A DNA stretch of 40,077 nt from an uncultured Prevotellaceae bacterium (GTDB taxonomy: Bacteria > Bacteroidota > Bacteroidia > Bacteroidales > Bacteroidaceae): the NCBI GenBank assembly GCA_946534585.1, contig CAMNCV010000069.1, positions 1-40,077 of the forward strand. The letters are read 5' to 3'. Positions 16,007-24,223 of the stretch are shown here, in pieces. A model generated the notes under the pieces. That model worked only from the letters and a program-made list of their open reading frames with translations. It ran no database searches and had not been told where the DNA came from. The position numbers and the translations under genes are program-made. How positions within the stretch are numbered: the first letter of the stretch is position 1; every line of letters starts with the position of its first letter.

Positions 16007-17188
16007 ATGAAATATTATCTCATAGCAGGCGAAGCATCCGGCGACCTACATGCCTCACATCTTATCAAAGCACTGAGGCGTGAGGACGCAGATGCCTCGT
16101 TTCGTTTCATCGGTGGAGACCGCATGGAGACCGAGGCTGCTGACAGTGGCACGCTCGTACGTCACTACAGCACACTGGCATATATGGGCTTCATACCAGT
16201 GCTCATGCATCTACCAACGATACTGCGCGGCATGACCGAGTGTAAGAAAGATATTGCCTCATGGCAACCCGACGTCGTAATACTCGTTGACTATGCCGGC
16301 TTCAATCTAAAGATAGCAAAGTATGTAAAAAAACACCTGTCCGGCATACGCACCTTTTATTACATATCACCAAAGATATGGGCATGGAAAGAATATCGCA
16401 TCAAAGACTTCAAACGTTATGTTGACGAGATGTTCTGCATATTGCCGTTTGAGAAAGAGTATTTTGAAAAGAAACACAACTATAAAGTACACTACGTAGG
16501 CAATCCTACAGCAGATGAAGTTAGGAATTTCAAGGAGAAAGCCTCTATCGTAAACGATGACTTCCTGCGCCATAACCAGCTACTGCAATCACCCAACCCA
16601 ATAATCGCCATACTGCCTGGAAGTCGCCAGCAGGAGATACGCGACAACCTGCCATCAATGCTCGAAGCCGTGAAGCCATTTATGAAAGACTACCGCATTG
16701 TAATAGCTGGTGCACCAGGCATTGAGCATGAGTATTACACCCAGTTCACACGTGACTACGACAATGTCAGCGTCCTACACCGTGGCGGGACTTATCAACT
16801 GCTCTATAATGCCACGGCGGCACTCGTCACCAGTGGCACGGCAACGCTTGAGACTGCCATTTTCCGCGTACCGCAGGTAGTATGTTACAAGACTCCCCTA
16901 CCCCTTCTGATGCGCTGGGCCTTCAATCATATCATCAAGTGCGACTATATCTCTCTCGTCAATCTTATCGCAGATCGCGAAGTAGTCAAGGAACTCTTTG
17001 CTGACCGCTTCTCTATAGAAAACATACGCACGGAGTTATCATCCATCCTCTCTGATGCAGACTACCGCAATAGTATGCTCAAGGACTATGATGACGTTGC
17101 TACGCTTCTTGGCGATTACAGTGCGCCCGACAATGCAGCGCGCATAATGACCAAGTTAATCAATAATCCGAACAAAGCCGAGCACTGA
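16007..17188 (+). CDS. lpxB: Lipid-A-disaccharide synthase
   Basis: This is a 393-aa member of the LpxB (GT19) family. LpxB joins UDP-2,3-diacylglucosamine and lipid X into the lipid A disaccharide at the inner face of the cytoplasmic membrane. The N-terminus MKYYLIAGEASGDLHASHLI is diagnostic; IGGDRME, STLAYMGF, VDYAGFNLKIAKY, YISPKIWAWKEYR, YVGNPTADE, ILPGSRQQEI and VTSGTATLETAIFRVPQVVCYK follow in family order. The start at 16007 is chosen because an upstream in-frame ATG (15962) lies in the loop side of a hairpin and adds unrelated residues. The length is typical. Confidence 0.97.
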   Translation: MKYYLIAGEASGDLHASHLIKALRREDADASFRFIGGDRMETEAADSGTLVRHYSTLAYMGFIPVLMHLPTILRGMTECKKDIASWQPDVVILVDYAGFNLKIAKYVKKHLSGIRTFYYISPKIWAWKEYRIKDFKRYVDEMFCILPFEKEYFEKKHNYKVHYVGNPTADEVRNFKEKASIVNDDFLRHNQLLQSPNPIIAILPGSRQQEIRDNLPSMLEAVKPFMKDYRIVIAGAPGIEHEYYTQFTRDYDNVSVLHRGGTYQLLYNATAALVTSGTATLETAIFRVPQVVCYKTPLPLLMRWAFNHIIKCDYISLVNLIADREVVKELFADRFSIENIRTELSSILSDADYRNSMLKDYDDVATLLGDYSAPDNAARIMTKLINNPNKAEH

Positions 17189-17192
17189 TACG

Positions 17193-18515
17193 ATGCCACT
17201 ACCCTCTGACATAGAAGAAATAAAACGTCAGGTTATAGCCGACATTGAGTCTCATGCCGAATGGCGTGAGGAGGTAAGGCGCGGAAAGATGTTCGGCTTC
17301 CTAATCACAGACTCTGGCGAGACACTGAAGGCTTATTCTGGACAGATACAGGGCAGGTCAGACTGGCCTGGATACGTGCCGGCAATCTTCGACTACCTGC
17401 AGCCTGACGGTTATTTCAAGACCCACGAAGCTGAGATTACAGCACTCAATCACGAGGTTAACAAGTACAAAGGCATCAACGCAAAAGGCGATGAACGCAA
17501 GCACCTTGACGAAGTGCGCAAGGAGCGCAAGGAGCGTTCGCAGGCATTGCAACGCTGGTTGTTTTCGCAATTTCTACTCACAAACCACAAAGGAGAAACT
17601 GACACTCTGCTCCACGTCTTCGAGCAATATGCCCGAAGCGAGGGACTGCAACAGACCGTTCCTCCAAGCGGCACAGGAGAGTGCTGCGCACCAAAACTGC
17701 TTAACTACGCCAACAACCACGGTCTGCGTCCCGTGGTGCTGCGTGAGTTCTGGTATGGTGATTCGCCAAGGGGAGAAGTGCGCCATCATGGAAAATACTA
17801 TGAGCCTTGTCAGGCACGGTGTCAACCTATAATATGGTGGCTTTTGAGTGAAGAGCTAAGAATGAAGAGTGAAGAATACCCTGAAGCGTTGAACGCTTCA
17901 CGGTATTCTTCTCTCTTCACTCTTCACTCTTCACTTTTATATGAGGACCCTTGGCTCATTGCCATAAACAAACCAGCAGGACTACTCTCTGTACCAGGTC
18001 GGCGCCGACTGCCTAATGCTCAGGACGTAATTGGGCATCGCGTGATTCACCGACTTGACATGGACACTTCTGGAATACTTCTGGCGGCAAAGACAGATGA
18101 GATGTTTGTGGCTATGCAGCGGCTCTTCGCCCTACACAAAGGGGTAAGGAAGGAATACACGGCCGTGCTTGAAGACGGTGCGTCACCATCTCATGGCACC
18201 ATCAAGCTACCGCTATCGCCCGATTTCCTCAACCGACCGCGCCAATGCGTAGATTACGACCACGGAAAAGAGGCTATTACAGAATATGAAATAAGCGGTA
18301 ACCATGCCTTATTACGCCCACTGACAGGCCGCACGCACCAGTTGCGCATGCACTGTGCACACCTCGATGGACTCGGCAGGCCAATTCTCGGTGACCCTCT
18401 TTATGGCAATGCCACGGCTGAACGTATGTATCTGCATGCGTCAAGGCTTGAGTTTACACATCCCATCACTGGCAACACCGTAGTGATTGAATCACCTGCG
18501 CCATGGAAAGATTGA
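17193..18515 (+). CDS. RluA-family pseudouridine synthase with N-terminal extension and a palindromic insertion
   Basis: This 440-aa protein has its catalytic domain in the C-terminal half (about 250-438): YEDPWLIAINKPAGLLSVPGR, VIHRLDMDTSGILL with the catalytic aspartate in HRLDMDTSG, GRTHQLRMHCAHLDGLGRPILGDPLYG, and MYLHASRLEFTHP. It isomerises uridine to pseudouridine in an RNA; the target is not evident. The first 200 residues (KMFGFLITDSGETLKAYSGQIQG, then a charged coiled-coil-like stretch) match the extended RluA proteins common in Bacteroidetes. Residues about 218-249 are encoded by a palindromic repeat and probably form a linker insertion before the catalytic domain. It starts 4 nt after lpxB, so the two are likely co-transcribed. 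Confidence 0.9.
   Translation: MPLPSDIEEIKRQVIADIESHAEWREEVRRGKMFGFLITDSGETLKAYSGQIQGRSDWPGYVPAIFDYLQPDGYFKTHEAEITALNHEVNKYKGINAKGDERKHLDEVRKERKERSQALQRWLFSQFLLTNHKGETDTLLHVFEQYARSEGLQQTVPPSGTGECCAPKLLNYANNHGLRPVVLREFWYGDSPRGEVRHHGKYYEPCQARCQPIIWWLLSEELRMKSEEYPEALNASRYSSLFTLHSSLLYEDPWLIAINKPAGLLSVPGRRRLPNAQDVIGHRVIHRLDMDTSGILLAAKTDEMFVAMQRLFALHKGVRKEYTAVLEDGASPSHGTIKLPLSPDFLNRPRQCVDYDHGKEAITEYEISGNHALLRPLTGRTHQLRMHCAHLDGLGRPILGDPLYGNATAERMYLHASRLEFTHPITGNTVVIESPAPWKD
17845..17938. repeat. Palindromic repeat inside the pseudouridine synthase gene
   Basis: GAAGAATACCCTGAAGCG (17871-17888) and CGCTTCACGGTATTCTTC (17894-17911) are complements at 17 of 18 positions around TTGAA. Flanking GTGAAGAG-type units on the left and CTCTTCAC-type units on the right extend the symmetry. 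The frame stays open across it, adding about 31 residues between the extension and the catalytic domain. Confidence 0.75.
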
Positions 18516-18574
18516 AGGATTGTTTCAAAGAACAGTACGACAGGATTGAATGACATAAGGACAAAACAGAAGAA

Positions 18575-19861
18575 TTGAAAGTAATATACAATAAATATTT
18601 CCCATTTGGCAAGTTTCTTGCCACTAACGTATGCGGCATCATCTTCTGCCGCAGCGACAAGGGCAGGCTCTCCGTGGTTGACGAGAACCACGAATATATC
18701 CACACAATGCAACAGAGGGAGATGCTCTACATTGGCTTCTTGCTGTGGTACTGCGTGGAGTGGCTTTACCGCGCGGTGAAAGAACGCAGTTTTATGCGTG
18801 CCTACTACAAACTCTACTTCGAGCGCGAAGCCTATGGTAACGAGCGCGACCTTGCCTACCGCACCCATCGTCGCGCTTTCGGCTGGTGGCATCAATTCGT
18901 CAAACGCGGCTCTCTGTTGCACGAAGTAGGCTGTTTCATCGGTGACATCGCCGCCTTCATACGCAAGGACTTCCGCTGGACGAAGTATCTGTATGCTTTT
19001 ATTCTGGCTATTCTCATAATAATAGCACAGACACAATACAACATTTACGACTGGCTCATAGCCCCTGGCTACGATGACGGTACGTCGATGCTGCGATTAC
19101 CTGCAGTATATATATGTATGTATTTCCTCGTACTCGTTCCTACGCTATGGATGCACCATGAGCTATGGCGACTGCGACAGTGGCAGGTATGGGCATTTCC
19201 CATGTTCCTGCTTACGATAGACGGTGCGGGACAGGGGTTCCATGCCTACTACAAGTGGGCGGAGGAATGTGCCGTATGGCATAAGGATAAGTACTATATG
19301 CAGTTGGTGGGTTCATTCCTGTTCCGCTCGGTATTCATAGTCTCGTCGCTATGCGTATTCCGCTGGCTTACCGAAGGACGCTTCGGACTGTACGGGCTGC
19401 GCCGCTCAAGCAAATATCTGCGTGTGTACGGAATGATATATCTGATGCTGCTACCTGTATTCATAGTCGTTTCATTTACACCACAGTTCCTTAATTTCTA
19501 TCCTAAGATGGACATTACGTTCTACGATGGTGCGATGGGATGGGAGCGCTGGAAGGTCATAGGTCTCTTTGAGTTATGCTATGCCAACGATTTCCTCGGC
19601 GTGGAAAGCATGTTTCGCGGCGCATTAGTGGTGGGTATGTCACGTTGGCTGGGACGAAGGGCTGTACTCCCAATGGCATTGACGTATATGTGCATACATC
19701 TTGGCAAGCCTGACCTCGAACTCTGTTCTTCGGTCATAGGCGGATATATGCTTGGCATACTGGCATGGCGCACGCGCCATTTGTGGGGCGGAATAATTAT
19801 ACATCTGGGCATAGCTCTGTTCTTCGAACTTATCGGAATTATCAGACTTTTAGCCTCATAA
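18575..19861 (+). CDS. Membrane protein with N-terminal HExxH motif and C-terminal CPBP-like domain
   Basis: This 428-aa protein starts at TTG; no suitable in-frame ATG precedes the conserved region. Residues 34-110 carry ENHEYIHTMQQREM with an HExxH motif (H39-H43), then YFEREAYGNERDLAYR, the pattern of a short Bacteroidetes metal-dependent-protease-like family. Several membrane segments follow from about 137. The last 100 residues look like the CPBP/Abi family of intramembrane endopeptidases: VESMFR (343-348) for the EExxxR motif with only one of the two glutamates, YMCIH (371-375) for FxxxH, and IIIH (407-410). Two protease-like modules in one membrane protein is unusual. It follows the pseudouridine synthase by 59 nt. 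Confidence 0.75.
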   Translation: MKVIYNKYFPFGKFLATNVCGIIFCRSDKGRLSVVDENHEYIHTMQQREMLYIGFLLWYCVEWLYRAVKERSFMRAYYKLYFEREAYGNERDLAYRTHRRAFGWWHQFVKRGSLLHEVGCFIGDIAAFIRKDFRWTKYLYAFILAILIIIAQTQYNIYDWLIAPGYDDGTSMLRLPAVYICMYFLVLVPTLWMHHELWRLRQWQVWAFPMFLLTIDGAGQGFHAYYKWAEECAVWHKDKYYMQLVGSFLFRSVFIVSSLCVFRWLTEGRFGLYGLRRSSKYLRVYGMIYLMLLPVFIVVSFTPQFLNFYPKMDITFYDGAMGWERWKVIGLFELCYANDFLGVESMFRGALVVGMSRWLGRRAVLPMALTYMCIHLGKPDLELCSSVIGGYMLGILAWRTRHLWGGIIIHLGIALFFELIGIIRLLAS

Positions 19862-19923
19862 CGTACAAATCAACTATTTCTCGAATAATTTATCTCACGG
19901 AAAGAAATAAAGGACACTCTGAC

Positions 19924-20604
19924 ATGCCTACATATTATCAACTGAATGAAGATACCCCTTATTTTCCACTTCCGCCAGACGACGAGGAGGTGGAGGCAAC
20001 AGCCGTGGGTGGCGACCTGTCGCCGCAACGACTGATGTGCGCTTATGGCACGGGCTACTTCCCCTGGTATCCGTATAAGCACTGCGAAGAAATATTGTGG
20101 TACTGCCCAACAAAACGTTTCGTGATTTTCCCCGATGAGATTCACGTCAGCCACTCCATGCGCCAGTTGATGAAGAAGGACACGTACAGGGTCACTTTTG
20201 ACAGTGATTTCGATGGCGTAATCCACCATTGCGCTGAGGCACAAGGTCGTAATACGGAAGAAGAGGCATGGCTCGGCCCCGACATAATGCGTGCCTACAG
20301 AAGGCTTCACGAACTTAAGAGGGCTGCCAGCGTTGAAGTATGGGAGGGCGAACGGCTCGTAGGCGGACTGTATGGAGTGGTGGGTCAGCAGGCGTTCTTC
20401 GGCGAAAGTATGTTCTCCTTAGTACCCAGTGCCTCGAAACTCGCCCTTATCCATCTGGCGAAGAAAGCCAAGGAGATGGGTTGGAAGTTCATCGACTGCC
20501 AGCTTGAGACACCACACCTGCGCTCAATGGGTGGGCGTACGATTACCTATGACGAATACATGACCCTGCTCCATGGCGACACTTACACCCAGATAAAACG
20601 ATAA
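19924..20604 (+). CDS. aat: Leucyl/phenylalanyl-tRNA-protein transferase
   Basis: This is a 226-aa Aat enzyme, which transfers Leu or Phe from its tRNA to N-terminal Arg/Lys of proteins, marking them for ClpAP via ClpS (N-end rule). Family features are YFPLPPDDE, GGDLSPQRLMCAYGTGYFPWY, WYCPTKRFVIFPDE, GESMFSLVPSASKLALIHL and FIDCQLETPHLRSMGGRTI. The frame is open further upstream, but 19924 matches the family N-terminus and lies after the upstream gene's stop. No clpS or clpA is in the window. It likely shares a transcript with the HExxH/CPBP gene, 62 nt upstream. Confidence 0.96.
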   Translation: MPTYYQLNEDTPYFPLPPDDEEVEATAVGGDLSPQRLMCAYGTGYFPWYPYKHCEEILWYCPTKRFVIFPDEIHVSHSMRQLMKKDTYRVTFDSDFDGVIHHCAEAQGRNTEEEAWLGPDIMRAYRRLHELKRAASVEVWEGERLVGGLYGVVGQQAFFGESMFSLVPSASKLALIHLAKKAKEMGWKFIDCQLETPHLRSMGGRTITYDEYMTLLHGDTYTQIKR

Positions 20605-20630
20605 CCAACCACACACTCACCTACACAAAA

Positions 20631-21122
20631 ATGAAACTTAACAAGATAGAACTTTTACTTGGCAGCCTGCTGTCAATGATTGGTTGCTCCGACGGCAAGA
20701 CTATGCCCGAGGGGCAGCTGGTAAGCCTGCAATACAGCACGAATGCCTGTATGGCGGAAAACGAATACGAGGGCAGTCTGGAGCGCGATTCCACGGGCAG
20801 TTTCGTGGTGCGCTCGATGCTGGAGTACTACGGTCCGATGTATGAGAAGCGCATCGACTCCGCAGCCGTGGAGCATTTCAAGGAAATCATCAAGGAGGAG
20901 AAGATGTATCTATACAAATCCTCCTACCAACCCTCGATGGAGGTACTTGACGGCTGGGGCTGGAGTTTCCGTGCAAAATTCTCTGACGGCAAGAGCATCA
21001 TCTCGGGCGGCTCCAACGCCAGCCCCAAGGGCAACGGCCTCTCACGTATATGTGCCTACATGCAGGAACTGGCAAAGGATGGCACTCTCGTGGAGAATAC
21101 AGACAGCCTCTCCGAGGAGTAG
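20631..21122 (+). CDS. Small lipoprotein of unknown function
   Basis: This 163-aa protein has a short hydrophobic leader and a lipobox ending in SMIGC (C19), so it is predicted to be a lipoprotein. The mature part is mixed alpha/beta with no motif I recognise (EYYGPMYEKRID, DGWGWSFRAKFSDGKS). It follows aat by 26 nt and is probably the last gene of that transcript. Composite repeat copy B begins 29 bp after its stop codon. Confidence 0.78.
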   Translation: MKLNKIELLLGSLLSMIGCSDGKTMPEGQLVSLQYSTNACMAENEYEGSLERDSTGSFVVRSMLEYYGPMYEKRIDSAAVEHFKEIIKEEKMYLYKSSYQPSMEVLDGWGWSFRAKFSDGKSIISGGSNASPKGNGLSRICAYMQELAKDGTLVENTDSLSEE

Positions 21123-21291
21123 TCCTCCGTGAGTGGCATAGGGCTGACGGCGTATTTTACTGCCGAATGTTTGCCGTGGAAATCACGAAAGTCATTTTCG
21201 CCTCGAAATATCGCAAAATTTTGCGATTTAACTAACAGACTGACATTATGCTGTTTACACAAAACAGTATTACAATTAGCATCCGCTCGTC

Positions 21292-21401
21292 TTGTAATCA
21301 GATAGCTTTTACTGTGTAATCAGATAGCGATTACAATGTGATTGCATACAGACTACAGTGTGAAAGATGCGTTTTGGCAGCGTAATCAGATAGCTTTTAC
21401 C
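21292..21401 (+). repeat. 22-bp-period array, five units (in copy B)
   Basis: Five consecutive 22-bp units start at 21292, 21314, 21336, 21358 and 21380. Units 1, 2 and 5 contain GTAATCAGATAGC; unit 2 is again GTAATCAGATAGCGATTAC. Units 3 and 4 are diverged but correspond in position to the diverged units of copy A (unit 4 has GATGCGTTTTGGCAG against AATGCGTTTTAGCAG). Confidence 0.8.
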
Positions 21402-21407
21402 CTGGAA

Positions 21408-21453
21408 ACGCCCTCAGAGTGCCACCTTATGGAGGCACCTTGAGGGCGTTTTA
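21408..21453 (+). terminator. Terminator-like hairpin within copy B
   Basis: ACGCCCTCA and GTGCC pair with GGCAC and TGAGGGCGT, followed by TTTAACG. It could terminate readthrough from the aat/lipoprotein operon. The matching block of copy A is C-rich but pairs poorly. Confidence 0.6.
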
Positions 21454-21554
21454 ACGTTCGTTTGCTTCTCTTTTGCGTTTTCCATTCGTGTGGATTTGTT
21501 CGCAAATCACAAGGCAGCAGTTTTGCCGCCGCAGTTAATTTTCATAAGCGAAAA

Positions 21555-21586
21555 CTTGCTACTCTGAGGATTTTTGTGTAAATTTG
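21555..21586 (+). promoter_or_regulatory. Promoter of pepD-surE
   Basis: CTTG (21555-21558, 3 of 4 for TTTG), 20 bp, TAAATTTG (21579-21586). The -7 box overlaps a potential upstream ATG at 21574, which excludes that start and favours 21616. Confidence 0.7.
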
Positions 21587-21615
21587 CATTACGATACAAT
21601 GACGAAAACACACAA

Positions 21616-23040
21616 ATGATGAACTATAAAGAGATATTCCGCCAACTGTGTGACATTCCCCGCCCTTCTCACCACGAAGAGGCCGTGGCCGACTACCTTT
21701 GCCATTTTGCAGAGGAGCGCGGTCTCAGCTACGACCGCGACGAGCGCAACTGCGTGGTGATACGCAAGCCTGCCACCGCTGGCTATGAGGACAGGGAAAC
21801 GATTGTCATACTGAACCACAGCGATATGGTATGCGTGGCTGATGCAGGCTACGACACGCCTGGGCGCGTTACGCCTATTATATATAATGAAGGCGGCGAG
21901 CAATGGATGCGCGCCGACCACACTTCGCTGGGTGCCGACAACGGCATAGGGCTGGCCATGGCACTGGCTGTGCTTGATGACGACACACTACCCCACCCTG
22001 CCATCGAAGTGCTTTGCACCACGGCTGAGGAGGATGACATGGCTGGGGCTGCCAATCTCGCACCCGATTTCATCAAGGGGCGCTTGGTGCTCAATCTCGA
22101 TTCCGAGAATTATGACGAAATAACGACAGGTTCGGCAGGTGCCCACATACAGTTGGCACGTATGCCCCTGCACCGCATCAGTATGCCACGGGGCTACGTG
22201 ACCTACGAGGTAGAGGTAAGCGGAGGTTGCGGCGGTCACAGCGGAACCGACATCGACCTGGGTCGTGGCAATGCAATCAAGATACTGGCAAACCTACTGC
22301 TGGTGGCCATCAGGCAGATTAACATAAAGCTTTACCTCGTGCAGTTTGATGGTGGGCAGGCATATTCCGCCATACCAGATGAGGCCACGGCAAAGATTGT
22401 GCTGCCAGCCGACGACGTGGAGCAGTTTAATGTGCTCGTAAGTCAATGCAATGATGCCGTAAGGGCTGAATACTCACAGACCGACCCCATGCTTGCGGTT
22501 GACTGCGAACAGTCAGTATGGCACTCCACCGTGTGGAGCGAGGAGAGCACCCACGTATTGCTTGCCGCCATCAATGGCATACCCGTGGGCGTGACGGAGC
22601 GCAAGGATGACGGCGGTGTGCTTACGTCAAACAACATAGGTGTGGCTCGCATGGCAAAGGATAGCATCACCATCTCTGCGCATACGCGCAGTTTCAGTGA
22701 GGAGAGGATGCACGCCCTGTCAGGCGATATAGCACGCATCTTTTCGCTCGTGGGAGCAGAGGTCAACACGATTCTCGACGCAAAGCCTTGGCAGGAGGAT
22801 GCCAACCACCCCTTCTTGCAGCGCACTATAAGTAGTTTTGAGGAAGTACTGGGTTTCAAGCCGCGCCCCGTCAATATGCACTTCGTGCTTGAAGCGGCCT
22901 ATCTGGCAGACAGGTTCCCAGGAATTCACATAGCCTCGATAGGTCCGCGCATAGTCGCTCCACATTCTACTAAGGAGCACGTATCACTGACCACGGCCGA
23001 CAATATATGGAACGTAGTAAAACAAATAATATCAGCATGA
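21616..23040 (+). CDS. pepD: Aminoacyl-histidine dipeptidase (M20C, PepD)
   Basis: This 474-aa cytosolic metallodipeptidase of family M20 cleaves Xaa-His and other dipeptides. Conserved parts are NHSDMVCVAD with the first zinc histidine, DNGIGLAMALAVLDD with the bridging aspartate, CTTAEEDDMAGAANL with the catalytic glutamate pair, LNLDSENYDEI, and the PepD-specific GGCGGHSGTDIDLGRGNA in the lid region; HSTKEHVSL near the C-terminus gives the last ligand. Two adjacent ATGs (21616, 21619) are possible starts. The stop overlaps the surE start by 4 nt, implying translational coupling. Confidence 0.96.
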   Translation: MMNYKEIFRQLCDIPRPSHHEEAVADYLCHFAEERGLSYDRDERNCVVIRKPATAGYEDRETIVILNHSDMVCVADAGYDTPGRVTPIIYNEGGEQWMRADHTSLGADNGIGLAMALAVLDDDTLPHPAIEVLCTTAEEDDMAGAANLAPDFIKGRLVLNLDSENYDEITTGSAGAHIQLARMPLHRISMPRGYVTYEVEVSGGCGGHSGTDIDLGRGNAIKILANLLLVAIRQINIKLYLVQFDGGQAYSAIPDEATAKIVLPADDVEQFNVLVSQCNDAVRAEYSQTDPMLAVDCEQSVWHSTVWSEESTHVLLAAINGIPVGVTERKDDGGVLTSNNIGVARMAKDSITISAHTRSFSEERMHALSGDIARIFSLVGAEVNTILDAKPWQEDANHPFLQRTISSFEEVLGFKPRPVNMHFVLEAAYLADRFPGIHIASIGPRIVAPHSTKEHVSLTTADNIWNVVKQIISA

Positions 23041-23813
23041 ACAAGGAAGAACTGCCACTCATTCTCATTTCCAACGATGACGGCTACCACGCCAAGGGCA
23101 TCAACACGCTTATCGATATGCTAAAAGGGATGGGCAACATCATAGTCTGTGCGCCAGAGAGAGCACGTTCGGGCTTTTCACGGGCCTTCAGCACTACCCC
23201 ACTGACCATTAAGCACCGCCGACACTATGAATATGAGAATACCACGATTGATATATGGAGCTGCAGCGGCACGCCCGTTGACTGCGTGAAGATGGCTTAT
23301 CACCGCCTGTGCCCGAAGAAGGCCGACATCATCATCGGCGGCATCAACCACGGTGACAATGCCAGTACCAACCTGCATTACAGCGGTACGGTGGGCATTG
23401 TGATGGAGGGGGCACTGAAGAGAATACCAAGTGTGGCTTTCTCACTGTGCGACTACGATGACGATGCCGATTTCGAACCTATGCGACCACTGGTGCAACG
23501 CATAGTGAAACGCTTGCTGAAGGAGGGGCTTCCGAATTATACCTGTCTGAATGTCAACGTGCCAAAGGAATGGAATGGCGAAATGCTTGCCACGCGTATG
23601 GCCCACGGTCATTGGCGCAAAGAAGTGGAGGAGCAGCGCCATCCAAAGGGTACGCCTTATTATTGGATGGTAGGTTACTACCAAAACGACGAACCGGAGG
23701 CTACTGATACCGATGCCTGGGCTATCAGCCATGGCTACGCCGCAGCAACTCCACTGACTATAGATCAGACGGATTACTCCACAATCAACAAGATTAAAGA
23801 ATGGAAGGACTGA
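23037..23813 (+). CDS. surE: 5'/3'-nucleotidase SurE
   Basis: This 258-aa SurE-family phosphatase releases phosphate from nucleoside 5'- or 3'-monophosphates, using a divalent metal. The N-terminal ILISNDDGYHAKGI holds the metal-binding Asp-Asp; VCAPERARSGFSRAFS, CSGTPVDCVKMAYH, IIGGINHGDNASTNLHYSGTVG and CLNVNVP follow in order. The start at 23037 gives the ATGA overlap with pepD. In many Bacteroidetes surE lies next to lpxB; here they are about 6 kb apart. Confidence 0.96.
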   Translation: MNKEELPLILISNDDGYHAKGINTLIDMLKGMGNIIVCAPERARSGFSRAFSTTPLTIKHRRHYEYENTTIDIWSCSGTPVDCVKMAYHRLCPKKADIIIGGINHGDNASTNLHYSGTVGIVMEGALKRIPSVAFSLCDYDDDADFEPMRPLVQRIVKRLLKEGLPNYTCLNVNVPKEWNGEMLATRMAHGHWRKEVEEQRHPKGTPYYWMVGYYQNDEPEATDTDAWAISHGYAAATPLTIDQTDYSTINKIKEWKD

Positions 23814-23869
23814 AGAATTGATGGGCTAAAAGACTGAAGGAAGGACATATCTTTGCACTGAAAGCATAT

Positions 23870-23919
23870 AAAAAGGAGGATTGAAGTCGCCATACAGCGA
23901 AACTTCAATCCTCCTTTTT
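23870..23919. terminator. Bidirectional terminator
   Basis: AAAAAGGAGGATTGAAGT (23870-23887) is the exact complement of ACTTCAATCCTCCTTTTT (23902-23919), with an inner TCGC/GCGA stem. A-tract and T-tract flank it on both strands, between surE and the convergent small gene. Confidence 0.9.
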
Positions 23920-23985
23920 ATTATTATTTCACTCCTTAATTTATCAATCTTTGCGTCCCTAAGACCTTCATTCCTACCGAACAGT

Positions 23986-24180
23986 TTAGTAGTCACCATC
24001 ATCATCGATAGGTGACGGCGGATCGATTGGATCAGGATGTATGTGAATGTAGTCGTTATCATCCTCTGATGGGTCTTCACCATAGTTTGTGGTTGTAGTG
24101 TATGACGCTCCAATCATCAGTTCTTCGTCCTCAAGTACCTCTATACTTATCACTGGACTGATATATTCTTTTTTTATCAT
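23986..24180 (-). CDS. Small acidic protein of the Prevotella type, linked to a surface protein gene
   Basis: This 64-aa protein begins MIKKEYISPVISIEVLEDEELMIGAS and ends in an Asp/Pro-rich tail with HIHPDPIDPPSPIDDDGDY. Short proteins with the layout MKK-Y-P ... E-LL/MI-A-S followed by an acidic variable tail are common in Prevotella and have no agreed function. The conserved leader-like first half and the variable tail resemble a precursor peptide, but no maturation gene is adjacent. It lies 43 nt downstream of the 1762-aa surface protein and is probably co-transcribed. Confidence 0.7.
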   Translation of the reverse strand: MIKKEYISPVISIEVLEDEELMIGASYTTTTNYGEDPSEDDNDYIHIHPDPIDPPSPIDDDGDY

Positions 24181-24223
24181 GATGGGTATGTTCCTGTCTT
24201 TTTTACCTTAAACTATTGTATTA

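Larger units (their letters stand above)
21152..21507 (+). repeat. Composite intergenic repeat element, copy B
   Basis: This is a 356-bp relative of 394-748, in the same orientation and with the same block order. It has GTATTTTACTGCCG, AAATCACGAAAGTC, GAAATATC, ACTGACAT, the five-unit 22-bp array (21292-21401), a strong hairpin (21408-21450), and the closing GCGTTTT / GATTTGT / CGCAAAT block. It fills most of the non-coding gap between the lipoprotein gene and the pepD promoter. Confidence 0.75.

Noticed and set aside
18401..19036. 211-aa minus-strand frame overlapping the CPBP-type gene
   Set aside because: It is antisense to two well-supported plus-strand genes and its translation has no family features.
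23848..23869. Promoter for a small RNA ending in the 23870-23919 hairpin
   Set aside because: TATCTTTG matches a -7 box, but no -33 TTTG lies 19-21 bp upstream and the hairpin is well explained as a bidirectional terminator.
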